A stretch of 42,767 nucleotides of DNA from assembly GCA_016208225.1 (NCBI GenBank), contig JACQYM010000109.1:5034-47800 (forward strand). The letters run 5' to 3'. This DNA comes from Deltaproteobacteria bacterium. Its GTDB lineage: Bacteria > Desulfobacterota > Desulfobulbia > Desulfobulbales > SURF-16. The notes beneath the pieces are model-generated. The model made no database searches and had not been told where the DNA came from. It was given only the letters and a program-made list of their open reading frames with translations. The first letter of the stretch is position 1; every line of letters begins with the position of its first letter. Both the position numbers and the translations under genes were made by a program. Of the stretch, positions 24,825 to 33,441 are shown in pieces.

Positions 24825-25357
24825 TGAATCCTTCACTGTTTTCACCGGAAGGTCTAGCCGGGATTATTTTCCTGATCCTGATCGGCGTGACAATACTCGG
24901 GGCGATCATAGCCACCTGTACGAAAAGGCTGATCAGAAGTGTTACCGGACTTGCGGTCTGTTTCGTGGGCGTTGCCGGACTTTACTACTTCCTGAACAGC
25001 CCCTTTGTCGCCATGATGGAACTGCTGATTTATGTCGGCGCCGTCTGTGTGACCATCGCCTTTGCCATCATGCTCGCCGAACCGGACGAGGCAAGGCTGG
25101 CGAGAAAAATCAGCGGGTTGAGCGGCGGCCTGGCCGCGATCTGCGGCGGGGCCATAGCATTTGCCCTTGGTTACGCGGCTGTCAACGGCACCTGGATGGC
25201 GGCGCCCGCTGCCCGGGCCAACGACGGATCGCTGAAGATGATCGGTGAATCCCTGCTGACCAGATACAGCATGGTATTTGAACTGATCTCGATTGTCCTG
25301 CTGGTGGCCATCATCGGCTCAATGGCTCTTGCCCGGGGCGGAAGGAGGGAAGAATAA
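24824..25357 (+). CDS. nuoJ: Complex I subunit J
   Basis: The 177-residue membrane protein has five predicted helices. The conserved third helix with its pi-bulge is recognisable in FVAMMELLIYVGAVCVTIAFAIML. NuoJ takes part in coupling near the quinone site. It is joined to nuoI by an ATGA overlap and to nuoK by a 2-bp gap. Confidence 0.94.
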   Translation: MNPSLFSPEGLAGIIFLILIGVTILGAIIATCTKRLIRSVTGLAVCFVGVAGLYYFLNSPFVAMMELLIYVGAVCVTIAFAIMLAEPDEARLARKISGLSGGLAAICGGAIAFALGYAAVNGTWMAAPAARANDGSLKMIGESLLTRYSMVFELISIVLLVAIIGSMALARGGRREE

Positions 25358-25359
25358 TC

Positions 25360-25680
25360 ATGTTAACTCTCAGTTCTCAGCTCAACACGTATCTTATCAT
25401 GGGTGCCGTTCTTTTCGGATTCGGCATTTTCGGCCTGCTGCGCCGGCCGAGCCTCATCGGCATGCTGATCGCCGTGGAGCTTGTTTTAAGCGGCGCCTCG
25501 ATCAATTTTATGGCCTTTAACCGTTTTCTGGCGCCTGATCCCACGGTGGGGCAGATCATAACCCTGTTCATCATGGCCATCGCCGCGGCCGAGGCCGCCA
25601 TCTCGCTGAGCATCGTTATCGCCGTATACAGGAATTACAAGTCCATTGAAGTTGAAGACCTGGTAGAACTTAAAGGATAG
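25360..25680 (+). CDS. nuoK: Complex I subunit K
   Basis: The 106-residue protein has three membrane helices with the conserved Glu residues in LIAVELVLSGASINFMAF and AIAAAEAAISLSIVIAVYR. These belong to the charged axis of the membrane arm, and the subunit is homologous to MrpC. GGAGGGAAG precedes the ATG. Length is as expected. Confidence 0.96.
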   Translation: MLTLSSQLNTYLIMGAVLFGFGIFGLLRRPSLIGMLIAVELVLSGASINFMAFNRFLAPDPTVGQIITLFIMAIAAAEAAISLSIVIAVYRNYKSIEVEDLVELKG

Positions 25681-25694
25681 AATTGAGGATTATC

Positions 25695-27181
25695 ATGGAA
25701 ACCGTCAGCGCCGCCACCGGCGATATCGTAACCACAAGTAGATTAGTATGGACTTTGATTGTCCCGTTGCTTGGCTCCTTCCTCGTTTCATTGTCCGGGA
25801 AAAAGCCCAATCTGCGGGAGAGCTGGTCTGTCATATCTGCCGTCATACTTTTTTCACTGGTCTTAACGATGGTTTCACCGGTTTTGGCCGGGAAAACCTT
25901 TTATTATCAGCTTTTTAAAATACTGCCGGGCGTGACGGTAACCCTGCGGGCCGATGCTTTTTCCATGATCTTCGCCCTGGTCGCCTCCTCCCTCTGGATC
26001 GCGGCCGCTTTTTACTCCATGGGGTATATGCGCGGGCTGCATGAGCATGCGCAGACCCGGTTCAACACCTGTTTTGCCATTGCCATCTTCGGCGCCATCG
26101 GCGTGGCCTTCTCGGACAACCTGTTTACCATGTATCTCTTCTATGAGATCGTCAGTGTCTGCACCTACCCGCTTGTTGCGCATCATCAGGATGAAGAGGC
26201 GTATGAAGGGGCAAAAAAATATATTGTTTATCTGACCACCACGGCCAAAGGGTTTCTGCTGCCCTCCCTGGCGCTCATTTACGTGATGACCGGCTCGCTC
26301 GATTTCCCCTATAACATTTACAGCGGTATGTTCCCGGCTGATGCCAACTCCGCCATTGTTACCATGCTCTTCATCTTCTGCCTGTTCGGCTTTGCCAAAA
26401 ACGGCGTCATGCCGTTCCATCGCTGGCTGCCGGGCGCCATGGTCGCCCCGACCCCGGTCAGTGCCCTTCTCCATGCCGTGGCCGTGTCTTCTGTACCGCC
26501 CGCATGATGCTGTACGGATTCGGCGTTGATCTGATGACGTCCCTGAATCTTGGCCTGCCCACGGCCTACTTTGTCGGCTTTACCGTGGTGATGGCCTCCG
26601 TCATCGCCCTGACCAAGGATAATCTGAAAGCGCGGCTGGCCTACTCCACGGTCAGTCAGCTCTCCTATATTATCCTGGGGGTCTGTCTGCTCACCCCGCA
26701 CGGCATTGCCGGCGGTCTGATCCATATCGCCAATCACGCCTTTTCCAAAATCACCCTCTTCTTCTGCGCCGGCGCCATCTATGTCGCCACCCATAAGAAA
26801 AATATCTCCGAGATGGGCGGACTGGCGAAATCCATGCCCTTTACCTTCGGGGCCTTTGCCATCGCCTCGCCCAGCACGATCGGCGCCCCGCCGCTGGCGG
26901 GCTCTGTGACCAAATGGGAACTGCTGGTCGGCCCCATCGAATCGGGTTCCTTCGGCATCATTCTCGTCTTGCTTGCCAGTACGCTGCTCAATGTCGGTTA
27001 TTTTGCCCCGGTCGCCTACAAGGCATTTTTCGGCAAACGGCCGGCCGGCGAGCAGTATGAGGGCATCAAAGAGGCGCCATTGAGCATGGTTATTCCCCTG
27101 TGCACAGCCTCACTTATTTCGGTCATTATTGGCATCTATCCGAATTTTTTCATGAATTTTGTTAAGGCGGTGATAGGATGA
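25695..27181 (+). pseudogene. Extra MrpD-like antiporter subunit, split by a frameshift
   Basis: Two consecutive frames (25695-26507 and 26504-27181) together make a roughly 500-residue proton-antiporter subunit of the NuoL/M/N-MrpD family. The first ends SALLHAVAVSSVPPA, and the second resumes in frame with VFCTARMMLYGFG. The family normally reads HAVAVVKxGVFC here, so about 13 nt appear to be missing. That shifts the frame and removes the conserved lysine of the half-channel helix. The first frame keeps MPFHRWLPGAMVAPTPVSALLH. The broken halves meet in an ATGATG, where the second could restart by stop-start coupling. It is a real lesion, an assembly error, or much less likely a functional split gene. 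Confidence 0.85.
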
Positions 27182-27426
27182 TTAGCTTGATTGAATTCTT
27201 CCGCGAGCGCCTGAAGGGAACTATTATCGCCTGTCTGGTTTTGATCGGCATAATAGCTCTCTGGGGGGCATTTATGGTTGATACGAGCCATGCTCATACC
27301 AAAATGGAAAAGATCCCGTTTTTCTGGAGTTTTTTTGGACTGATCGGCGGAGCGTTGCTTATTCTCCTGTCACGATTCTTCGGCCGCCTGGGAATCATGA
27401 CCCGCGAGGATTATTACGATGAATAA
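27178..27426 (+). CDS. Small two-helix membrane protein inside the nuo operon (82 aa)
   Basis: The protein has two hydrophobic segments (about 15-35 and 48-66) joined by a polar loop with HAHTKMEK, and an acidic end TREDYYDE. Its ATG overlaps the stop of the MrpD-like gene and its stop overlaps the start of the NuoL-like gene, so it is translationally embedded in the operon and very likely a real, possibly accessory, complex I component. It is not one of the 14 canonical subunits and I do not recognise a named family. Confidence 0.8.
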   Translation: MISLIEFFRERLKGTIIACLVLIGIIALWGAFMVDTSHAHTKMEKIPFFWSFFGLIGGALLILLSRFFGRLGIMTREDYYDE

Positions 27427-29197
27427 TTTCTGGATGCATCCCGCATTGATACTGATCATCGGCGGACTCGTTCTGCCCCTGATGAAAGGGCCGATCAGGA
27501 AACCATTTCTCATGATCGTGCCGCTGCTGACCTTTCTGAACGTGCTGGCCCTGGATGAAGGGGTACACGGCGTGGTGCAGTTCATTGACTGGCACCTCGT
27601 CTTCGGCCGGGTTGACAACCTGAGCCAGATATTCGGCTATATCATGTCGCTCATGTGTATCATCGGCACCCTCTTTGCCTTGAATGTCGAGGAGGATGCG
27701 CAGCATATCGCGGCCTGGTTTTATGTGGCCGGCTCCCTTGGCGTCATCTTCTGCGGCGATTATGTCGTCCTCTTCCTCTTCTGGGAACTGATGGCCTTTG
27801 CCTCCGTTTTTCTGGTCTGGTTCCGCCGTGGTCCGCAGTCGCTGGCCACCGGCTACCGGTATTTGCTCGTGCATACGCTGGGCGGGCTTTTCCTGCTGGC
27901 CGGTTTTGTGCTGCGCTACTATAATACCGGCGGCGACATTTCCTTTGTCCCCCTGGGCGTTGATACCCCGAACCTGGCCACCTATCTGATTCTGATGGGT
28001 TTCATCGTCAACGCCGCCGTGCCGCCCTTCCACTCCTGGCTGCCGGACGCCTATGCCGAAGCCAGTGTCGCCGGCGCCGTGTTCATGTGCGCCTTTACCA
28101 CCAAAACGGCAATCTATGTCCTGGCCCGCGGCTTTGCCGGCATGGATATTCTTATCCCCCTTGGTGCCGTCATGGCGCTCTATGGGGTGGTCTACGGAGT
28201 CATTGAAAATGACGGCCGCCGCATTTTTGCCTGGGATACGGTGAGCCAGGTCGGCTACATGGTGGTGGGCGTCGGCATCGGCTCCAATCTGGCCATCAAC
28301 GGCGCCTGTGCCCATGCCTTTGCCCATATCCTTTATAACGGTCTGCTGTTCATGGGCACCGGCTCGGTGCTGTACATGACCGGCACCTGCAAGCTCAACG
28401 AACTGGGCGGTCTCTACCGGAAGATGCCGCGCACCTTTCTCTTTACCATGATCGGCGGCCTGTCCATTGCAGGTTTTCCGTTATTCAGCGGTTTTGTCAG
28501 CAAGTCAATGATCATCTCCGCCGGGTTCGAGTCGCATCAGACTCTGGCCGCCTTTGCCCTGCTGCTGGCCTCCGGCGGTACATTCCTGCTGGCCGGTCTG
28601 AAGGTGCCCTACTTTATCTGGTTCGGCAAGAACAACTGCAGCAGCGAGCGATGGGAAAAGGCGGCTGATCCGCCATGGAACATGCAGGCCGCCATGGCTA
28701 TCGCCTCGGTGATGTGCGCCTTTATCGGCTGCTATACGGCGTATCTCTATAACATGCTGCCGTTTCCGGTCGACTACCATCCCTATTCGGCCTACCATCT
28801 GTCCGAGACATTCCAGATTATCGGCACCTGCGGCATCATGTTTTTTGTCCTGAAACGGTTCATGGAGCCCACCGCCACCATCAGTCTTGATCTTGACTGG
28901 TTTTACCGGATGGCCGGCCGCGGTTTCATGTGGATTGACAGCAGGATATTCCAGTTTATCGACACCTGTGTCGGTGAAATTTACCGTTATATCGGTCTCT
29001 TCCCGTTAATGACCATTTCCCGCTTCTGGTCATGGTTTGACTGGAATGCCATCGACGGCGTGGTGGACGGCACGGCCCGGTCGGTGCGGTCCATCGGCGG
29101 CGTAGTGCGCAAGGTGCAGGCTGGTAATTTACAATACAATATATTCTTTGCCGCTACCTTCGTTGCAGGGGCGGTACTGATCTTTGTATTTGTTTGA
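27419..29197 (+). CDS. nuoL: NuoL-like proton-antiporter subunit of complex I
   Basis: The 592-residue membrane protein has about fifteen hydrophobic segments. It shows the antiporter core: LFLFWELMAFASVFLVW with the helix-5 Glu, AAVPPFHSWLPDAYAEASV, and AFTTKTAIYVLARG with the helix-7 Lys. The C-terminal region (about residues 500-592) is amphipathic and ends with a hydrophobic helix (VRKVQAGNLQYNIFFAATFV), matching the lateral helix and anchor of NuoL. This makes it the distal NuoL and the preceding broken gene an additional subunit. Sequence character is MrpD-like. Confidence 0.88.
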   Translation: MNNFWMHPALILIIGGLVLPLMKGPIRKPFLMIVPLLTFLNVLALDEGVHGVVQFIDWHLVFGRVDNLSQIFGYIMSLMCIIGTLFALNVEEDAQHIAAWFYVAGSLGVIFCGDYVVLFLFWELMAFASVFLVWFRRGPQSLATGYRYLLVHTLGGLFLLAGFVLRYYNTGGDISFVPLGVDTPNLATYLILMGFIVNAAVPPFHSWLPDAYAEASVAGAVFMCAFTTKTAIYVLARGFAGMDILIPLGAVMALYGVVYGVIENDGRRIFAWDTVSQVGYMVVGVGIGSNLAINGACAHAFAHILYNGLLFMGTGSVLYMTGTCKLNELGGLYRKMPRTFLFTMIGGLSIAGFPLFSGFVSKSMIISAGFESHQTLAAFALLLASGGTFLLAGLKVPYFIWFGKNNCSSERWEKAADPPWNMQAAMAIASVMCAFIGCYTAYLYNMLPFPVDYHPYSAYHLSETFQIIGTCGIMFFVLKRFMEPTATISLDLDWFYRMAGRGFMWIDSRIFQFIDTCVGEIYRYIGLFPLMTISRFWSWFDWNAIDGVVDGTARSVRSIGGVVRKVQAGNLQYNIFFAATFVAGAVLIFVFV

Positions 29198-29251
29198 GGG
29201 ATCGAACGGCAAAACTCTCTCAGTAATATTATTGAATAGAGGAAAGTGGTA

Positions 29252-30757
29252 ATGGATTTTTTAATAATGAATGAAGGGTTTCCCCTCTTAAGCACCCTCG
29301 TCTTTCTTCCTTTGGCAGGGGCGTTTATCCTGCTGTTTCTGCCGGGAGAGAATGTGCAGCGCCTCTGGGCCATGATCGTCACCTCGGTCACGGCGGGCAT
29401 ATCCCTGTCCCTCTATTCAGGATTTGACTCCGCCACGGCCAAATATCAGTTCGGCGAGCACATCAGCTGGATTCCCTCCTTGAATATCAATTATACCCTT
29501 GGCATTGACGGCATCAGCCTGCTGCTTGTCCTGCTGACCACCCTCATCATGCCTTTATGTGTTCTCGGCTCCTGGACCTATATCAAGGTCCGGGTGAAGG
29601 AATTCATGATCTGTCTGCTGATCATGGAAACCGCCATGCTCGGCGTTTTCATGGCCCTGGATTTCGTCCTTTTCTATGTGCTGTGGGAGGCCATGCTCAT
29701 CCCCATGTACCTGCTGATCGGTGTATGGGGCGGGCCGCGCAAGATCTATGCCTCCATCAAGTTCTTCCTCTACACCCTGGCCGGCTCCGTCATGCTGCTT
29801 GTGGCCATTATCGCCCTGTATCTCAAAACCGGTTCCTTCAGTATCCCGGTAATGATGGGACAGGATTATTCATCCACATTCCAGATCTGGGTATTTTTGG
29901 CCTTCTTCCTCGCCTTTGCCATCAAGGTTCCCATGTTCCCCTTTCATACATGGTTGCCCGCGGCCCATGTCGAGGCCCCCACCGCCGGCAGTGTGATTCT
30001 GGCCAGTATTCTGCTGAAGATGGGCACCTATGGTTTTCTGCGTTTCTGTCTGCCGATCACGCCGCTGGCAACCCTGAGCCTCGGACCATATGTCCTGTGG
30101 CTGTCGGTGGCGGCCATTCTTTACGGCGGCTTTACCGCCCTGGCCCAGTCTGATATGAAGAAGCTGATCGCTTACTCCAGCGTCGGACATATGGGATTTG
30201 TCACCCTCGGTATTTTTTTCCTGAACCGCCAGGGTCTGGAAGGGGCCATTCTGCAGATGATCAATCACGGCGTCACCACCGGCGCCCTGTTCCTCTGCGT
30301 TGGTATGATGTATGAGCGGACGCACAGCCGGGAGATTGCCGATCATTCGGGCATCGCCCAGAACCTGCCGATATTCGTGTCGTTTCTGACCATTTTTTCC
30401 CTCTCCTCCCTGGCCTTTCCGGCAACGAACAGTTTTGTCGGCGAATTTCTCGTGCTGGCCGGGGCATTCAGCGTCAATAAGATAGTCGCCGGTGCCGCCA
30501 TCCCGGGCGCCATTCTGGCCGCCGCCTACATGATGCGTCTGCTGCAGCATGTTCTCTTCCGCGGACCCGGTCGGCCTGATATCGCTGATTTGAATATCCG
30601 TGAGATTGTAACGCTTGCACCCCTGCTCTGCTTTGTGTTCTGGATCGGTTTAGCGCCTGAGCCTTTTTTAAGCGTCATGCATACCAGTGTTGATAATTTG
30701 ATCCAGCAGGTAAATGTGGCCAGAACGGCACAGGTTGCCATGCTCCTGGCGCCGTAG
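29252..30757 (+). CDS. nuoM: Complex I subunit M
   Basis: From the ATG at 29252 (AGAGGAAAG upstream; the track starts two codons earlier) the protein is 501 residues. NuoM signatures are DGISLLLVLLTT, LFYVLWEAMLIPMYLLIGVW with the helix-5 Glu, IKVPMFPFHTWLPAAHVEAP with Lys, ILLKMGTYGFLRF with the helix-7 Lys, and QSDMKKLIAYSSVGHMGFV. It is one of the proton-pumping antiporter subunits. A 54-bp gap follows nuoL. Confidence 0.97.
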   Translation: MDFLIMNEGFPLLSTLVFLPLAGAFILLFLPGENVQRLWAMIVTSVTAGISLSLYSGFDSATAKYQFGEHISWIPSLNINYTLGIDGISLLLVLLTTLIMPLCVLGSWTYIKVRVKEFMICLLIMETAMLGVFMALDFVLFYVLWEAMLIPMYLLIGVWGGPRKIYASIKFFLYTLAGSVMLLVAIIALYLKTGSFSIPVMMGQDYSSTFQIWVFLAFFLAFAIKVPMFPFHTWLPAAHVEAPTAGSVILASILLKMGTYGFLRFCLPITPLATLSLGPYVLWLSVAAILYGGFTALAQSDMKKLIAYSSVGHMGFVTLGIFFLNRQGLEGAILQMINHGVTTGALFLCVGMMYERTHSREIADHSGIAQNLPIFVSFLTIFSLSSLAFPATNSFVGEFLVLAGAFSVNKIVAGAAIPGAILAAAYMMRLLQHVLFRGPGRPDIADLNIREIVTLAPLLCFVFWIGLAPEPFLSVMHTSVDNLIQQVNVARTAQVAMLLAP

Positions 30758-30843
30758 CCGTTGATTCATAGTCGACGCAGTTTTGAGTTTTAACCGCGTA
30801 GTTATTATTAAGGCAAGCTGATCATACAGTATAAGGATTACAC

Positions 30844-32259
30844 ATGTTGTTCGCACCAGAGTTAGTACTGTTAATAGGGAGTCTGGTTCTCTTCGGCCTC
30901 TGTCTCGGGGAGGAGAAAGGAAATCTGGCGAAATTCGCGGCCCTTGTGCTGGCTGTCGTCGCAGCCATAGCGAGCCTTGCCACCTTGAATATGTCGGGCA
31001 GCCTGTTTTATGAAGCCTACCGCATCGATCTTTTCTCGCAGCTGTTCAAGCTCGCCATTTCCGTCGGCCTGATAGCCGTGTTGATGTTCAGCACGGAATC
31101 AAAGGGTATTTCCGTTCGCATGCGGGCCGAATATTATCTTTTCATGATTCTGAGCACCCTTGGCCTGGTGATGATGGTCAGCAGTGTTGAGTTGCTCTCC
31201 CTGTTCATCGCGCTGGAACTTTCCTCATACTCCCTCTATCTGATGGTGCCGATGCGCAACGACCAGAAAGGTTTGAAGGTGCAGATGGAGGCGGCAATCA
31301 AATATGTTCTCTTTGGTGTGGTTGCCACGGGCACCATGCTGTATGGCATGAGTTTCATTTTCGGCATGACCGGCACCACCTATTTAAATGAACTGGTGCC
31401 CAGGATGCATTCTCTTGTCGCCTCCCCCACGACCCTGCTGGCCATTGCCCTGTTCATGGCAGGCTTTTTTTATAAGCTTGCCGTATTTCCCTTTCATTTC
31501 TGGGTGCCGGATGTGTATCAGGGGGCGGCCAACGCCACGACCGCCTTCATTGCCTCCATCCCGAAACTTGGCGCCGTTGCCATTCTGATCCGCATCACCA
31601 CCCTGGTCGCTCCCACGGGCGGAGAGGCGGTGGTCACCATGCTGATGATCCTTGCCGTCTGTTCCATGTTCTACGGCAACCTGTCGGCCCTGGTGCAGAA
31701 AGACATCAAGCGCATGCTCGGCTTTTCCGGTATTTCCCATGCGGGTTTTGTGCTGCTTGGTCTGCTGACCTTGAAGGAGACCGGCTATGCGACTTCCATG
31801 TATTATATCACCGGTTATGTTTTCATGAACCTTGCCTGTTTTCTGGTGATCTGCAAAGTTTCGCAGAAGGGCGAGAATCTCTGCATCGATGATCTGAGCG
31901 GTCTCTATAAACGGGCGCCGCTCCTCGCCCTGACGCTGCTGGTGGGCATGATGGCCCTGGCCGGGATCCCGCCCTTTGTCGGCTTCATGGGCAAATTCAT
32001 GCTGTTGACCGGCGCCCTGCGCGCCGGGCATCTGACCCTGGTCATTCTGGCCGCGCTCAATACCGCCATTGCCATCTATTATTATCTGTCCGTGGTGCGG
32101 GTGGCATTCTGCAGCGCCCCGGAAGAGCGTCCGGATGTGCCGGTTGACCTGATGACCCGATGCGTCAGCATTTCATTGATTGCGGTCATCATTTTCATGG
32201 GGGTGGCGCCCAAACAGATTGTTGAAATTGCCGCAACTGCTGTGCGGACCATCCTCTAG
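30844..32259 (+). CDS. nuoN: Complex I subunit N
   Basis: The 471-residue antiporter subunit has ALELSSYSLYLMVPM with the helix-5 Glu, KLAVFPFHFWVPDVYQGAAN, the helix-7 Lys in SIPKLGAVAIL, and QKDIKRMLGFSGISHAGFVLLG. It ends the operon. An 86-bp gap separates it from nuoM. Confidence 0.97.
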   Translation: MLFAPELVLLIGSLVLFGLCLGEEKGNLAKFAALVLAVVAAIASLATLNMSGSLFYEAYRIDLFSQLFKLAISVGLIAVLMFSTESKGISVRMRAEYYLFMILSTLGLVMMVSSVELLSLFIALELSSYSLYLMVPMRNDQKGLKVQMEAAIKYVLFGVVATGTMLYGMSFIFGMTGTTYLNELVPRMHSLVASPTTLLAIALFMAGFFYKLAVFPFHFWVPDVYQGAANATTAFIASIPKLGAVAILIRITTLVAPTGGEAVVTMLMILAVCSMFYGNLSALVQKDIKRMLGFSGISHAGFVLLGLLTLKETGYATSMYYITGYVFMNLACFLVICKVSQKGENLCIDDLSGLYKRAPLLALTLLVGMMALAGIPPFVGFMGKFMLLTGALRAGHLTLVILAALNTAIAIYYYLSVVRVAFCSAPEERPDVPVDLMTRCVSISLIAVIIFMGVAPKQIVEIAATAVRTIL

Positions 32260-32269
32260 AATCGCGCCG

Positions 32270-32338
32270 GGAGCCGGAAGACGGAATTCAGGGTCTGCAG
32301 GAGAAAGACTTGCACCCTGATTCTTCAATCCCGGCTCC
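32270..32338 (+). promoter_or_regulatory. Nested hairpin after nuoN
   Basis: GGAGCCGG (32270-32277) pairs with CCGGCTCC (32331-32338). Within it GAAT-T-CAGGGT pairs with ACCCTG-ATTC. No T tract follows, so it is more likely an mRNA-stabilising or Rho-related structure, or a repeat, than an intrinsic terminator. Confidence 0.55.
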
Positions 32339-32514
32339 TGAGCAGTTGCCTCCGCCGCGTAAATGCCGTAGGCAGAGTCCTCTTACGGGGTAATTAATCT
32401 GCCTCCGGTCCCTTGTAGTTTTCCGATCTTTGCGCACCACCCCTGCCGGGGCAGGCATCACCTGTCTGGCGCAAGTCCATTGCTCTCCGTCACAAGCTCC
32501 TCTCGACTGTCTGC
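32339..32514. other. Gap before tRNA-Gly with further inverted repeats
   Basis: No gene is supported. AGGCAGA (32370) pairs with TCTGCCT (32398). TTGCGC (32430) pairs with GCGCAA (32469) around a tight CCTGCC-GG-GGCAGG hairpin. Their function is unknown. Confidence 0.45.
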
Positions 32515-32542
32515 TTGACAAGCTGAAAAAATTGGGTATAGT
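32515..32542 (+). promoter_or_regulatory. Promoter of tRNA-Gly (TTGACA-16-TATAGT)
   Basis: A consensus -35 and a 5/6 -10 hexamer lie 18 bp before the tRNA 5' end. The promoter may also feed the rimP-nusA operon. Confidence 0.85.
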
Positions 32543-32559
32543 ATGTCATTAACTTATGG

Positions 32560-32635
32560 GCGGACATAGCTCAGCTGGTAGAGTACAAGCTTCCCAAGCT
32601 TGGTGTCGCGGGTTCGAATCCCGTTGTCCGCTCCA
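32560..32635 (+). tRNA. tRNA-Gly (anticodon CCC)
   Basis: The 76-nt cloverleaf has acceptor GCGGACA/TGTCCGC, anticodon stem CAAGC/GCTTG with loop TTCCCAA (anticodon CCC), T arm GCGGG-TTCGAAT-CCCGT and an encoded CCA. It occupies the position that metY holds upstream of rimP in E. coli. Confidence 0.96.
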
Positions 32636-32803
32636 ACAGAGTTAATATGAGTTCGCTGTTTTTGGCAGCGACTCTTTCCTGAGGGCATGGTTGCCAGGAT
32701 GTTCTTCCTGCGCTGTGCACGTTTGGCGGATGCACACAGTGCTCATTATTTCTGCCAAGCTTCTTAAAGTACAAGGGTTATGCCGGGCGCAGAAACCTTG
32801 ACT

Positions 32804-32860
32804 GGATGGCCTTTCCGTCGCCATCCGAAGAGAAAGTGGGCTATGCCCGCTTTTTTTATT
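32804..32860 (+). terminator. Leader hairpin and intrinsic terminator upstream of rimP
   Basis: GGATGGC pairs with GCCATCC (32804-32826). Then AGTGGGC-TAT-GCCCGCT is followed by TTTTTTATTTTT (to 32860). The terminator lies between tRNA-Gly and rimP, so it may attenuate read-through into the rimP-nusA-infB operon. The remaining leader (32636-32803) shows no gene. Confidence 0.75.
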
Positions 32861-32889
32861 TTTGACGTACCTCATTTTCTCTGGTTGAT

Positions 32890-33354
32890 ATGACTTCACA
32901 TAAAGAGCATATTGTTGCGGAAGTCGGGCGATTGCTCGAACCTGTGCTAGCCGAAAATTATCTGGAACTGGTCGAGGTGCAGTTCCGGCAGGAACCGGCT
33001 GGCTGGGTGCTCAGGGTTATTATTTATAAAGAAGGCGGGACATCGGTTGATGACTGCGCGAAGGTGAGCCGGGAGTTGAGCCGTCTGCTGGACGTTGAGG
33101 ATCTCATTCCGCAGAAATATATGCTGGAGGTATCGTCACCCGGCCTTGACCGACCGCTGCAATCGGAAAGGGATTTTTTGCGCAACAGAGGCGAAAAGGT
33201 GCGGCTTACGGTGGAAATTGCCGGGACTTTTGCGACGGTAACCGGAATCATTGACAATGTACGGGACGGCATGCTCGTGCTCAAGGACGATGCCGGCATG
33301 GTTTCCCATCCGCTAACCGCGATAAAGAAAGCAAGGCTTGAGATTGAATTTTAA
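32890..33354 (+). CDS. rimP: Ribosome maturation factor RimP
   Basis: The 154-residue protein has the RimP pattern: [35 protein letters not shown] and the highly conserved [18 protein letters not shown]. RimP assists late 30S subunit assembly. It starts the conserved rimP-nusA-infB gene order; 87 bp separate it from nusA. Confidence 0.97.
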   Translation: MTSHKEHIVAEVGRLLEPVLAENYLELVEVQFRQEPAGWVLRVIIYKEGGTSVDDCAKVSRELSRLLDVEDLIPQKYMLEVSSPGLDRPLQSERDFLRNRGEKVRLTVEIAGTFATVTGIIDNVRDGMLVLKDDAGMVSHPLTAIKKARLEIEF

Positions 33355-33441
33355 TCAGGTCTGTTCAAGAATTTAATATATTGCCGGTTTCAGCCGCTTT
33401 AGCAGCCTGTATGGTACGGGTTGGAATTGTGGAGAATGATG

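Noticed and set aside
26504-27181. Two separate functional antiporter genes in place of a frameshift
   Set aside because: Neither half is a complete subunit, and the conserved V-K-x-G segment is missing exactly at the junction, so a lesion or sequencing error explains it better.
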